The notes: a model not told the origin generated them from the letters alone. A stretch of 64,000 bases of DNA from Micromonospora sp. ATCC 39149 (GCF_000158815.1 NZ_GG657738.1:6274576-6338575), one strand, 5' to 3'. Counted from the first letter of the stretch, positions 1 through 8,705 are shown. Translations and numbers: made by a program.

Positions 1-1296
1 CGTCCACCACTCGAGGTCCCGCTCGCCGGTGAGGCGCAGATGACGAGCCAGCACCCGGGCGTACGTCTGGGCCTTGGTCTTGCTCCACCTCGCGCGCCGC
101 TCGGAATGACCGGCCAGCTGCGCCTCGATTCGGGAGGTCCCGTCGACGAAGTCGTCGTGCTGACCGATCACGGCGGGCACGAACTCGTCGAGCAGGTGGT
201 CCTCGATGCTGCCCTTGGTCCGGAACCGTTTGCGATCCAGCAGCTCCGCGGGGTCGCGGTCGCCGGACCGGAAGACCCGCAGGGCCAAGAAGACCATCAG
301 GGGCGTGCTGAGTACGCCGGCCAGCGCCCCGATGTCCTCACCGTCCTCGATCCTCCGGCTCAGCGGCCGCCACCGCTCGTCCTGCCCGGCCAGGTAATCG
401 AGCGCGGCGGCGGGGGCGAGCGGCTGGATCTCCAGGATCGGCGTGCCCGCGTGGAGCTTGAGGTCCCCGAACTCCTTGGAACGACAGGTGAGCAGCAGCG
501 GTATCCGCTCTGGAAGGTCCCTGAGCTGCCGGTAGGCCTTCGGGCGGACGGCGGATGGCACCTCGTCGAGGCCGTCCAGGACCGGCAGCAGCTCGCCGTC
601 GAGGAGCAGCTGGCTCGCGGCGGTGCTGCCATAGGCGGCAACGTTGGCAAAACCCGCGAAGTCGGTGCAGATCCGGCGGAGGATCCACTCCAGCAGGTCC
701 TCGTCGGTTGGGTCCCAGGACGACAGGGACAGCACGACCGGGACCGGGCCGGAACCGGTGACGAGCAGCCGGTCGGCGACCAGCAGCGCCAGCGAGGTCT
801 TGCCGGAGCCGCCGTTGCCGAGCAGCACCAACCGCGAGACGCCCGCCTCCCCGAGCCGGACGGCGATGTCGTCGACCGTACCGCTCAGCCCGGCCGTGCT
901 GCCGGCGACCGCGACGCCCTTGCGGCCGTCTTCCCCCCTGCCTCGGCCGCCGGCCGACCAGCGGACCTGCAACGGCACCGAACCGCCGAGCTCACGCCGG
1001 CGGATCTCACGCTGGACCAGGAAACGGGAGTCGCGGGCCATCATCGCTCGGGCATGGGTGACCTGCTCCGGGGTGCTGGCGCGTTCGCCGGCCGACTGCC
1101 GGCGCGGCAGGGACAGGAAGATCTGCAGGATCGACAGCAGTACGGCGGCCACGGCCGACGCCCAGCTGGCGACCTCCAGCGGCGCCGACGACTGATCCGC
1201 AAACGGTCCCTGTCGCAGGTAGACGAGCAGCAGCACGGCCGAGTAGGAGAGCACGAGCAACACCGCCACCGTCACCCGCGAACGGACCCAGCCCAC
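1..1296 (-). CDS. membrane-anchored NACHT-family NTPase (partial, runs off window)
   Basis: The reading frame is open from the GTG at 1296 to the window edge, so the C-terminus is missing. The GTG follows a strong GGGGAGGG ribosome site. Two hydrophobic stretches near residues 8-25 and 40-60 predict two membrane helices. A linker follows, then a Walker A motif GNGGSGKTSL near residue 160 and a Walker B-like LLPVLDGLDEVP near residue 235, as in NACHT (STAND) ATPases. Such proteins act as signalling or defence switches whose C-terminal repeats sense a ligand; that part is not visible here, so the role is unknown. It reads away from the biosynthetic cluster and is separated from it by transposase debris, so I treat it as flanking chromosome. 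A long + strand frame over this region is an antisense shadow. Confidence 0.8.
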   Translation of the reverse strand, partial: MGWVRSRVTVAVLLVLSYSAVLLLVYLRQGPFADQSSAPLEVASWASAVAAVLLSILQIFLSLPRRQSAGERASTPEQVTHARAMMARDSRFLVQREIRRRELGGSVPLQVRWSAGGRGRGEDGRKGVAVAGSTAGLSGTVDDIAVRLGEAGVSRLVLLGNGGSGKTSLALLVADRLLVTGSGPVPVVLSLSSWDPTDEDLLEWILRRICTDFAGFANVAAYGSTAASQLLLDGELLPVLDGLDEVPSAVRPKAYRQLRDLPERIPLLLTCRSKEFGDLKLHAGTPILEIQPLAPAAALDYLAGQDERWRPLSRRIEDGEDIGALAGVLSTPLMVFLALRVFRSGDRDPAELLDRKRFRTKGSIEDHLLDEFVPAVIGQHDDFVDGTSRIEAQLAGHSERRARWSKTKAQTYARVLARHLRLTGERDLEWWT

Positions 1297-1504
1297 GACT
1301 GCCCTCCCCAAGCCACCGCCCACTGTGGAGCCGGGGCAAGGATATGTGCACGGCCCAGGCCCTCAATCACCGAGCGGGGCAGGCCCGTCGACCGCCGGTT
1401 CGCCATGATCGCAACACCCGCATGGAACGAACAACGATCATCGATACCTAAGGATCCGCGATCATGCGCGAGGTCGTTAGAGGACGTCTGATTCACGTAT
1501 TTAG

Positions 1505-1862
1505 TCAGTTATGTGCTTTTAGTCGTCTCGCCAGGTTGGGGTGGTTTCGGTGGTGAGGCGTTTGGCGCGGTTGTCGATCATGGTGAGGGTGGTCATGCTG
1601 GCGGAGTTGTCGGGTCGGGTTTCGTAGTCGCGCACGAGTCGGCGGTGGTGCATGAGCCAGCCGATGGTGCGTTCGACGACCCATCGGCGTTTGACCACGC
1701 TGAAGCCTTTGACCTGCGGGTCTTTGGTGACGATCTCGACGTCGACGCCGAGGTGGGCGCCGTGTTCGACGAGGCGTTTCTTGAAGCCGGCGTCGAGGGA
1801 GGGCGAGCTGTCGGGGCGCAACGCCCTCGTTCAACACGCCGCAGCCGCGTTCGCCACGGATG
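1505..1862 (-). mobile_element. IS5-family transposase C-terminal fragment
   Basis: A frame ending near 1519 carries the C-terminal part of an IS5-type DDE transposase, including VVERTIGWLMHHRRLVRDYE, which holds the last catalytic Glu. The N-terminal two thirds, with the first two Asp residues, are absent, so this is a dead remnant. Its upstream edge runs directly into the 3' end of a nucleotidyltransferase-like gene on the same strand at about 1862. It marks the left border of the biosynthetic region. Confidence 0.8.
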
Positions 1863-2409
1863 ATTAGGGTGGACCAGGCCGAGTGCCGCGTCCAGCCAGC
1901 CGCGTTCCGCTCGGGACAGCAGCGGCAGCACGCCGGTGAAGTCAGCCTCGTCCTTGTCCCGCGTGTGCTTTGCCTTGAACAGCAGCACGGCCTCGATAGC
2001 CAGGTACGGGATCCCGTCGTCGGTGCGCCGGATGATCTCGTAGTACGGCCGGCGGATCCGCCGTTCGTCACGGCGGCAGATCCAGACGTCCCCATCGTGC
2101 GGCTCCCGGAAGAGGTCGAAGCGCCACCTGGCTGCCGCCGGATCCCAGGCCCAGGTCTGATGCGAGTCGCCGGCCAAGGTCTCGGCCGCCAAAGGCGCCA
2201 GAACGCCCTCGCCCGCCGGCACCCAGAACTCAGGCTCGGGAAACAGCGGCGGCAGGAGCGCAAAACGCGCTGCGGGCACGGCGGCCTCCAGGTCCTCGTG
2301 TGCGCGGGTCTGCTCCCCGCGGAACAGATCCACCGACCAGCCGCCTGCGACGTACCAGGGGATCTGCAGGTCGCGGAGGCGCTCGGCCAGCTGTCTTGGG
2401 TGCCGTGCA
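1863..2409 (-). pseudogene. nucleotidyltransferase-like gene, 3' end overwritten by IS5 remnant
   Basis: The frame reads VAGGWSVDLFRGEQTRAHED near its start. This resembles the nucleotide-binding core of the aminoglycoside 2''-nucleotidyltransferase-like family (GGW...D.F....R.H.D). It continues with a typical body to LVHPNHPW and then runs straight into transposase sequence. No ATG or GTG start is visible in frame before the stop codon of the upstream aminotransferase (2411), so the 5' end is also unclear; a CTG start or a truncation are possible. Known relatives transfer AMP to small molecules such as aminoglycosides, but substrate cannot be inferred here. It might be a resistance or tailoring remnant or simply unrelated. 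Confidence 0.55.
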
Positions 2410-2410
2410 C

Positions 2411-3661
2411 TCAGCGATCGACCGCTGCCGCCACCGCTTCCTCCAGGATGCCGAGGCCCTCGGCCAGTTCTTGATCCGTCGATGTCAGGGGTGGCATGAG
2501 CTTCAACACCTCGTCAACGGACCCGGACGTCTCCATCAGCAGTCCACGGGAGAACGTCTCCCGGGCGACCCGTCCGGCCATGCGCGGTTCCCGGAAGGCC
2601 AGACCCCACACCAGGCCCCGACCACGTGCGGCCGCTATGTGCGCCGGGTGCCGACCGGCGAGTTCCCCCAGGATCTCCTCGAGCAGGATGTCCCGTTCCG
2701 CCGTCTGCTTCTCCAGTTTGCTGTCGGTCCAGAACTCCTTCAGCGCGGCGGCTGCTGTGATGAAGGCGGGGTTGTTGCCGCGGAATGTTCCGTTGTGTTC
2801 GCCGGGTTGCCATACGTCGAGTTCGGTGCGGAACAGGGTGAGGGACATCGGCAGGCCGTATCCGCTGATGGACTTGGACAGGCAGACGATGTCGGGGGTG
2901 ATCCCGGCGTGTTCGAAGCTGAAGAACGGGCCGGTGCGGCCGCAGCCCATCTGGATGTCGTCGATGATCAGGAGTATGTGGCGGCGGGTGCACAACTCGG
3001 CGAGGTCGGCGAGCCAGGTCGCGCGGGCTGGGTTGACACCGCCTTCGCCCTGTACGGTCTCCACGATGACGGCGGCGGGTAGGTCCATTCCGCTGCTGCT
3101 GTCGGCGAGCATGGCGTCGAGCAGTGTGAGCCCGGATATCTGGCCGCCGGCGAAGCCGTCGTAGGGGATGTGCCAGGTGTGCCCGAGTGGGACGCCGGCG
3201 CCTGCGCGTTTGGTGGCGTTTCCGGTGATGGCTAGTGAGCCGAGTGACATGCCGTGGAAGGCGCCGGTGAAGGCGACGATGGTGTGACGTCCGGTCACTT
3301 TGCGGGCGAGTTTGAGTGCGGCCTCGACGCTGTTGGCTCCGGTGGGTCCGGTGAACTGTACGCGGTAGTCCAAGTGGCGCGGGCCGAGTACTCGCGTTGC
3401 GAATTCGGTGAGGAAGTCCTGTTTGGCGGCGGTAAGCATGTCGAGGCTGTGGGTGATTCCGTCCTGCTCGAGGTAATCCAGCAGGGCTCGCTTGAGTATC
3501 GGGTGGTTGTGGCCGTAGTTGAGGGCGCTGGCGCCGGCGAAGAAGTCGAGGTAGACGCGGCCGTCGCGGGCGAACATGTGGCTACCTCGCCCGTGGTCGA
3601 ACACGACCGGCCAGTTCCGGCAGTAACTACGGACCTCGGACTCAATTGTCGGGGCGATCAT
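2411..3661 (-). CDS. diaminobutyrate--2-oxoglutarate aminotransferase (EctB/DABA-AT type)
   Basis: The 416-aa protein matches class III PLP aminotransferases that convert L-aspartate-4-semialdehyde plus glutamate to L-2,4-diaminobutyrate. Visible landmarks are NYGHNHP, QFTGPTGANSVEAALK, GAFHGMSLGS, the cofactor-contacting IIDDIQMGCGRTG and the Schiff-base lysine in CLSKSISGYG. The ATG at 3661 has GAGGAG upstream. No ectA or ectC is adjacent, which argues against ectoine synthesis and for Dab supply to the NRPS. It lies downstream of mbtH on the same strand, separated by a strong hairpin (3778-3812). Consistent with Dab use, one A domain of the first NRPS has an acidic pocket. The assignment to the family is firm; the use of Dab in the product is inference. 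Confidence 0.9.
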   Translation of the reverse strand: MIAPTIESEVRSYCRNWPVVFDHGRGSHMFARDGRVYLDFFAGASALNYGHNHPILKRALLDYLEQDGITHSLDMLTAAKQDFLTEFATRVLGPRHLDYRVQFTGPTGANSVEAALKLARKVTGRHTIVAFTGAFHGMSLGSLAITGNATKRAGAGVPLGHTWHIPYDGFAGGQISGLTLLDAMLADSSSGMDLPAAVIVETVQGEGGVNPARATWLADLAELCTRRHILLIIDDIQMGCGRTGPFFSFEHAGITPDIVCLSKSISGYGLPMSLTLFRTELDVWQPGEHNGTFRGNNPAFITAAAALKEFWTDSKLEKQTAERDILLEEILGELAGRHPAHIAAARGRGLVWGLAFREPRMAGRVARETFSRGLLMETSGSVDEVLKLMPPLTSTDQELAEGLGILEEAVAAAVDR

Positions 3662-3777
3662 GATGTCTCCTCGGAGTTGGAGCTGCCCGTCCACCACGGT
3701 CTTGAAGTCGCCGTCGACGTAGATGCAAGCGTCCGCGGCGCTGAACTGCAGGCCTCCGGCGGACTGGAAGTTCTGCT

Positions 3778-3812
3778 GCCGACCCGCCGCACACCGCGCA
3801 CGGCGGGTCGGC
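3778..3812. terminator. 12-bp perfect hairpin between mbtH and the Dab aminotransferase
   Basis: GCCGACCCGCCG (3778-3789) and CGGCGGGTCGGC (3801-3812) form a perfect 12-bp stem with an 11-nt loop. It lies about 40 nt after the mbtH stop and 117 nt before the aminotransferase start on the - strand. No T-tract follows, so it may be a GC-type terminator, an attenuator lowering aminotransferase transcription, or an mRNA processing site. Confidence 0.6.
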
Positions 3813-3852
3813 GGGTCGGCGTGGCAGTGCGGTGCGGTGCGGACTCTGGCCT

Positions 3853-4050
3853 TCAGGCCTGAGCCATCTGCTCCCGCAGGCTTCGGGGCCGCATGTCCGA
3901 CCACACCTTTCCGATGTGATCCAGGCACTCCTGCTTCGACCCGGACGTCCCTTCCGCGGTCCAGCCGAGCGGCAGCTCCCGGTCGGCCCACCAGATCGAG
4001 TACTGCTCCTCGTCGTTTCGCACGACGCGGTAGACACCGTCGTCAGTCAT
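3853..4050 (-). CDS. MbtH-like protein
   Basis: This 65-aa protein has the MbtH signature: N(D)EEQYSIWW near residue 12, PLGWTAEG near residue 30, CLDHIGKVWSDMRP near the C-terminus. MbtH-like proteins bind NRPS adenylation domains and are needed for their solubility or activity. The ATG at 4050 follows GGAGGGG. It is transcribed away from the carbamoyltransferase/NRPS operon that starts 178 bp away, so both may share a divergent promoter region. Its length is normal for the family. Which of the five A domains depends on it cannot be told from sequence. Confidence 0.95.
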   Translation of the reverse strand: MTDDGVYRVVRNDEEQYSIWWADRELPLGWTAEGTSGSKQECLDHIGKVWSDMRPRSLREQMAQA

Positions 4051-4227
4051 GGCCCCTCCGGCCTGGTCGGGTGATCCGAATATGTGAGCCCGATATTGCC
4101 GGGCCCACCCACACCATCCATAGAGACGAACAGGCAGGCGCGTCGTGCGGTTCCGTCCCTGTTCGACAGTCCCCCGCGTCGCGCAGGCTCTGGTCACGGC
4201 GGATCGCCACCTGGAAGGGGCCTCGAC
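4051..4227. promoter_or_regulatory. divergent intergenic region between mbtH and the main NRPS operon
   Basis: These 177 bp separate the divergent mbtH and carbamoyltransferase starts and must contain both promoters. A short hairpin, GCCCG-atattgc-CGGGC, lies at 4088-4104. I could not pick convincing -10/-35 boxes. The downstream gene has GAAGGGG about 10 nt before its ATG at 4228. Confidence 0.4.
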
Positions 4228-5175
4228 ATGGCCGAGCGGCGCCACCTGATTTCTATCAACGACCTCACGGACGACCAACTGCGCTGGATCGTCGAGCGCG
4301 GCGCTGAGTACTCGCGTGGTTCCGTGAAAGCGGCCCGGCCGCTGTCCGAGACGGTCGTCGGCGTGCTGTTCCGTAAGACGTCCACCCGTACCCGGACCGC
4401 GTTCTCCGCCGGTGCGCTGCGTCTCGGCGCCGAACTGATCACGTACGGCCCAGACGACCTGCAGCTGAGCACCGGCGAGTCCGTCGAGGACACCGGCGCG
4501 GTGCTGTCCGGCATGCTCGACGTTCTGGTCGCCCGCACCGCCGGGCCGGAGGCCGAGCTTCGGGCGTACGCCGCCCAGAAACGCATGTCGGTGATCAACG
4601 CGATGAGCGCGGTCGAACACCCGACGCAGGCCCTCGCCGATCTCACCACGATCGTCCGGCACTTCGGTCGGGTCGAGGGCGTACGGGTGCTGTACGTGGG
4701 GGAGGGGAACAACACCGCCTCCGCGCTGACGCTCGCACTGTCCCGGTACCCCGGCACCGAGCTGCACCTGCGCACCCCGCCCGGGTACGGCGTCGAAAAG
4801 GGATACCTCGATCAAGCGGCGGCGTCCGCCGGGCGTAGCGGCGCGCGCGTCGAGCAGCGGCACGATCTGTCGGGCCTGCCGCCGGTCGATGTCGTCTACA
4901 CCACCCGTTGGCAGACCACGGGATCGACGAAGCCGACGCCCGACTGGCGTTCCGAATTCGCCCCGTTCCAGGTCGATGAGGCGCTGATGGCCGCCTGTCC
5001 CGGCGCGGTGTTCATGCATGACCTGCCGGCCCACCGGGGCGAGGAGGTGACCGGGGCGGTGCTCGACGGGCCCGCGAGCATCGCCTTCGCCCAGGCCGAG
5101 AACAAGTACCACAGCGCCCGGGCGGTCCTGGAGTGGTGCGCCGCCGACCGGCCGAGCGGCGGAGTGGGGCTGTGA
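4228..5175 (+). CDS. ornithine carbamoyltransferase-like enzyme (VioL-type carbamoyltransferase)
   Basis: The 315-aa protein has the carbamoyl-phosphate loop FRKTSTRTRTAF near residue 50 and EHPTQALADL near residue 130, as in aspartate/ornithine carbamoyltransferases. The ornithine-specific signatures are altered: the usual HCLP is HDLP (in HDLPAHRGEE) and the SMG loop is replaced by TTRWQTTGS. It therefore probably does not act on ornithine. It opens an operon that also encodes Dap synthesis, so carbamoylation of Dap, or of a Dap residue on the assembly line, to a ureido group is the natural inference, as for VioL in viomycin. The ATG at 4228 was chosen for its ribosome site and family length; the frame itself extends to 4084. 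The next gene overlaps by GTGA. Confidence 0.88.
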   Translation: MAERRHLISINDLTDDQLRWIVERGAEYSRGSVKAARPLSETVVGVLFRKTSTRTRTAFSAGALRLGAELITYGPDDLQLSTGESVEDTGAVLSGMLDVLVARTAGPEAELRAYAAQKRMSVINAMSAVEHPTQALADLTTIVRHFGRVEGVRVLYVGEGNNTASALTLALSRYPGTELHLRTPPGYGVEKGYLDQAAASAGRSGARVEQRHDLSGLPPVDVVYTTRWQTTGSTKPTPDWRSEFAPFQVDEALMAACPGAVFMHDLPAHRGEEVTGAVLDGPASIAFAQAENKYHSARAVLEWCAADRPSGGVGL

Positions 5176-6644
5176 GCACCTTCCTCGACGACATCTTCAC
5201 CCACGCCGCGACCCGGCCCGACGCGTCGGCGATTGTCACCCCGGACACCGTCGTGCGCTACACGGATTTCGCCGCCCGGACCGATCGGCTGGCCCGGGCG
5301 CTGGTCGCCCGGGGCGTCGGACCGGAGCAGGTATGCGCGGTCATGGTCGACCGAGGCCCGGAGGCCGTCATCGCGATGGCGGCCGTGCTTCGAGCCGGCG
5401 GCGCCTTCCTCACCCTCAACGTCGAGCTACCCGATCAGCGGCTGGCGGCCATGGTCCGCACCGCCCAGGCCAGGTTCCTGGTCACCACGCCAACCCGGGC
5501 CGGGCAGCTCGACCTCCCCATCGACGGCCCGACCGTGTTCGTCGACGCGCCTGACGTGCCTGCGACCCTGCGACCGCTGTCGCCCCGTTCGCTCGCCTAC
5601 GTGAGTCACACCTCCGGCTCGAGCGGGCCGCCGAACGCGGTACTGCTCGAGCACCGCGGCGTCACCAACTACCTACGGTTCATCGTCGACGACTACGAAC
5701 TCGATCCGGACACCGTGGTGCTGCAATTCGCGCCGTTCGGGTACGACGCCTCGATCCGCGACACGTTCGCCCCGCTCGTCGCCGGCGGGCAGGTGGTCCT
5801 GGTACCGCGCTCCACCCTGTTGCGGAACGGCGAGTTCGCCGCGGCCGTCCGCGAGTGGGGGGTGAACACGATCCTCTCGGCTACCCCGACGTTCCTGACG
5901 TCGCTGCGTCAGAGCGATCTGCCCGACCTGCGGTTGACCGTTTCCAGCGGTGAGTCGCTGCGTCCCTTCCTTGTCGCCGGCGGCCGGGACTGCGTACGCG
6001 GACGGATGGTCAACCAGTACGGTCCGACCGAGACCACGATGACCGCGACACGATTCGACGTGCCGGCGGTCCCCGACGCGACGGTCGACCTGATCGGGAA
6101 ACCGATCGACGGCGTCAGCGTGCGCCTGCTCGACGACAATCTGCACACCGTGCCCGACGGCGGTGTCGGCGAGGTGTGGATCGGTGGATGTGGTGTCGCG
6201 CGCGGGTACAGCGGCAGGCCGGCGTTGACCGCGGCCCGGTTCGTGCCAGACCCCCATGGGACGCCCGGCACGCGCATGTATCGCACCGGGGACCTGGCAC
6301 GCCGGTTGCCCGACGGTGATCTCGTGTACCTCGGGCGCATCGACCGGCAGATCAAGGTCCGTGGATACCGGATCGACCCGGCCGAGATCGAGGGCGCGCT
6401 GCTGGCCCACCCCGCCGTCGCTGGCGCGGTGGTCACCGCGGGTACCGACGTCGACGGCCGGGTCTTCCTCATCGCGCATGTCGCTGGCGCGCCGGCGGAG
6501 GTGACGGACTCAGCATTGCGCGCGCATCTCGCGATGACGCTGCCCCATTACATGATCCCGCGACGGTTCGTCCGGATCGACAGCGTACCCACGACCGTCA
6601 GCGGCAAGACCGACCGTCGGGCGATCACTGTGGACGGGCCATGA
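5172..6644 (+). CDS. free-standing NRPS adenylation domain
   Basis: The 490-aa protein is a complete A domain without a carrier domain. Core motifs: NQYGPTETTMT (A5), YRTGDLARR (A7), GRIDRQIKVRGYRIDP (A8), and A10 Lys in SGKTDRR. The P-loop is unusual: HTSGSSGPPNAV, where the common GRPKG becomes GPPNA, so the conserved Lys is lost. My hand alignment gives the pocket residues D-A-R-L-V-S-Q-M-T-K, which I do not recognise. It must load a carrier in trans: either the stand-alone PCP (40391-40702), the A-PCP fragment (40957-41490) or the ACP (27125-27352). The GTG at 5172 overlaps the preceding stop. Substrate is unknown; Dap, Dab or the product of the precursor operon are candidates. Confidence 0.88.
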   Translation: MSTFLDDIFTHAATRPDASAIVTPDTVVRYTDFAARTDRLARALVARGVGPEQVCAVMVDRGPEAVIAMAAVLRAGGAFLTLNVELPDQRLAAMVRTAQARFLVTTPTRAGQLDLPIDGPTVFVDAPDVPATLRPLSPRSLAYVSHTSGSSGPPNAVLLEHRGVTNYLRFIVDDYELDPDTVVLQFAPFGYDASIRDTFAPLVAGGQVVLVPRSTLLRNGEFAAAVREWGVNTILSATPTFLTSLRQSDLPDLRLTVSSGESLRPFLVAGGRDCVRGRMVNQYGPTETTMTATRFDVPAVPDATVDLIGKPIDGVSVRLLDDNLHTVPDGGVGEVWIGGCGVARGYSGRPALTAARFVPDPHGTPGTRMYRTGDLARRLPDGDLVYLGRIDRQIKVRGYRIDPAEIEGALLAHPAVAGAVVTAGTDVDGRVFLIAHVAGAPAEVTDSALRAHLAMTLPHYMIPRRFVRIDSVPTTVSGKTDRRAITVDGP

Positions 6645-7804
6645 AGACGACGGGCACCGTGCCCACCCTCGCGGACGTGCGCATGGCCGCCGACCGGATC
6701 ACGGGCCTGGTGGATCGTACCCCGTTGCTGGCCCTGGATTCGCGGCTGCTGCTCAAAGCCGAGCACCGGCAGCGCGGCGGCTCGTTCAAGGCCCGGGGCG
6801 CGGCGAACGCGATGCTCGCGCGGTACGCGGACGAGGTGGTGGCCGGTTCGTCCGGTAACCACGGCATCGCCGTCGCCATGCTCGGTGCCGCGTTGGGCAT
6901 CAGGGTGACCATCGTGATGGCCGCCGGGGCCAGCGACGGCAAGGCGCAGGCGATCCGCTCACTCGGCGCCGGCGTGGTTCAGGTGGACGGCGGCGTGGTC
7001 GAACGCGACCGCCGGGCCGAGGACATCGCCGCGGCGACCGGGGCGGTCTTCGTGCCGTCCTCCGACCATGAGCTGGTGGTGGCCGGGGCCGGCACCGTCG
7101 GGCTCGAGGTGTTCGAGGATGTGCCGGGCGTGTCGACGATCTTCGTGCCGACCGGCGGCGGCGGCCTGCTGGCCGGCGTGTGCCTTGCCGCGTCGGTGCT
7201 GTCCCGGCCGGTGCGGATCGTCGGGGTGGAGCCGATGTCCGCCCGCCGTTACGCCGTCTCCGTTACCCGGGGTGCGCCGACGGAGTTGCCGCCGTCCATG
7301 ACGATCGCCGACGGCCTCCGAGGTCAACGCCCCGGTGCGGTTCCCTGGCCGATCATTCGGCACCGGGTCGACGATCTGATCGGCGTGACCGACGACGCGA
7401 TCACCCACGCGCTGGGGGTCCTTCGCCGCGCCGGTGTCAGCGCGGAGCCGAGCGGTGCGGTAGCGCTGGCCGGCGCGCTTCGGCGCGGATCTGCCGGCCC
7501 TGCGGTGGCGATCGTGTCCGGTGGAAACGGCACGGTCGGCAACGGCAGCACCAGAACAACAGAAGAACCTCCGGCAGAACTGCTGCCGGCGTCAACTGGT
7601 GAGTCTGCATGTTCTTCCCTGCGCTTTCTCGGTGGTGCGGAGGAGTCTCGTAGTAGGCGCATCGCAGAGCGGATGCAATTCGAGGAGCGGCTCTATGACC
7701 GAACAAACACCGCCCGGGTCAGGAGTGCTGGCGACCATCGGAGCGACACCGATCATCGAGCTGGTGAAGCTCGACCCGACAAGTCCATTCAGGACGTTCG
7801 CTAA
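6641..7804 (+). CDS. serine/threonine dehydratase- or racemase-like PLP enzyme
   Basis: Fold-type II PLP enzyme with the cofactor lysine in GGSFKARGA (near residue 50), SSGNHG, a glycine-rich phosphate loop TGGGGLLAGV and PSGAVALAG near the C-terminus. Family members deaminate Ser/Thr or 3-hydroxyaspartate, or racemise Ser. In this operon it may epimerise or eliminate from Ser/Dap, but that is inference. The recognisable fold ends near residue 300 (VSGGNGTVGN). The frame then continues for about 85 residues of low-similarity sequence and overlaps the next gene by 110 nt, which suggests either a natural tail or a frameshift near 7530. ATG at 6641 overlaps the upstream stop (ATGA). Confidence 0.75.
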   Translation: MKTTGTVPTLADVRMAADRITGLVDRTPLLALDSRLLLKAEHRQRGGSFKARGAANAMLARYADEVVAGSSGNHGIAVAMLGAALGIRVTIVMAAGASDGKAQAIRSLGAGVVQVDGGVVERDRRAEDIAAATGAVFVPSSDHELVVAGAGTVGLEVFEDVPGVSTIFVPTGGGGLLAGVCLAASVLSRPVRIVGVEPMSARRYAVSVTRGAPTELPPSMTIADGLRGQRPGAVPWPIIRHRVDDLIGVTDDAITHALGVLRRAGVSAEPSGAVALAGALRRGSAGPAVAIVSGGNGTVGNGSTRTTEEPPAELLPASTGESACSSLRFLGGAEESRSRRIAERMQFEERLYDRTNTARVRSAGDHRSDTDHRAGEARPDKSIQDVR

Positions 7805-8705
7805 GTTGGAGTCGCACAACCCAGGCGGCAGCATCAAGGACCGCTCGGCGCTGGAGATGCTGCAAGAGCGCATCCGCGACGGGCGGCTCGTACCCGGACG
7901 GTCGGTGGTAATCGAGTCCAGTTCCGGCAATCTCGGGATCGGTCTCGCGCAGGTCTGCGGATACTACGGAATCCGCTTCATCTGTGTGGTCGACCCGCGC
8001 ACGAACCGGCACAACATCGCCATAATGCGTGCCCTCGGCGCTCAGGTCGAGGTGGTCACCGACGTCGATCCGGCCACCGGTGAGTACCTACCCGTTCGTA
8101 TCCGTCGGGTTCGTGAGCTCGTCGCGACGATCGACCATGCCTACTGCCCGGACCAGTACTCGAACCCCCTCAACCCGCAGGCGCACCACACGACCGTGCG
8201 AGAAATCGTGCGGGCCCTGCCCGAGATCGACTACCTGTTCTGCGCCACGAGTTCCTGCGGCACTCTGCGGGGGTGCGCCGAGTACATCCGGACGCACAAG
8301 CTGCCGGTGACCATCGTGGCGGTGGACGCGTTGGGCAGTGCGATATTCGGCCCAGCGGTCGGTTGGCGGATGATTCCCGGCCATGGCGCATCGGTGCGCC
8401 CGAAGCTGTACCGCAGCGATCTGGCCGACATCGTGGTCCGGGTCGACGATCTCGACGCGATCGTGGCCTGCCGCCGGCTGGCCGCCCGCGAGGCGATCGT
8501 CGTCGGTGGCTCGTCGGGCGCCGTCGTGGCGGGCCTGGAGCAGATGCGCGATCAGATCCGGCCCGGGGCCACGTGCGCGATGGTCTTTGCCGACGGCGGT
8601 GAGCGGTACCTGGACACCATCTACGACGACGAGTGGGTCATGACGTACTTCGGTGACGTGTCGCATCTGTGGAACAAGCCCGACATGCAGGTAGCGCCGT
8701 GTTGA
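7695..8705 (+). CDS. SbnA-like N-(2-amino-2-carboxyethyl)-L-glutamate synthase
   Basis: The 336-aa protein is a cysteine synthase homologue with the PLP lysine in NPGGSIKDRSA, ESSSGNLGIGLA and VVGGSSGAVVAG. In staphyloferrin B biosynthesis SbnA joins O-phospho-L-serine and L-glutamate; SbnB then releases L-2,3-diaminopropionate. The next gene is an SbnB homologue, which makes this assignment strong over ordinary cysteine synthase. The ATG at 7695 follows GAGGAGCGG and gives the normal length; the frame's earlier start is not credible. VioB of viomycin is another relative. It overlaps the preceding dehydratase-like gene in a different frame. Confidence 0.9.
   Translation: MTEQTPPGSGVLATIGATPIIELVKLDPTSPFRTFAKLESHNPGGSIKDRSALEMLQERIRDGRLVPGRSVVIESSSGNLGIGLAQVCGYYGIRFICVVDPRTNRHNIAIMRALGAQVEVVTDVDPATGEYLPVRIRRVRELVATIDHAYCPDQYSNPLNPQAHHTTVREIVRALPEIDYLFCATSSCGTLRGCAEYIRTHKLPVTIVAVDALGSAIFGPAVGWRMIPGHGASVRPKLYRSDLADIVVRVDDLDAIVACRRLAAREAIVVGGSSGAVVAGLEQMRDQIRPGATCAMVFADGGERYLDTIYDDEWVMTYFGDVSHLWNKPDMQVAPC

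Noticed and set aside
40..1491. 483-codon + strand open frame at the left edge
   Set aside because: It is opposite the NACHT ATPase, which has Walker motifs, membrane helices and a good ribosome site on the - strand.
2411..3661. Ectoine biosynthesis gene ectB
   Set aside because: No ectA or ectC nearby; mbtH and the NRPS operon are the neighbours.
6641..7804. Biosynthetic threonine deaminase (IlvA) for isoleucine supply
   Set aside because: No C-terminal regulatory domain of IlvA and it is locked in the NRPS operon; a specialised dehydratase/racemase is more likely.
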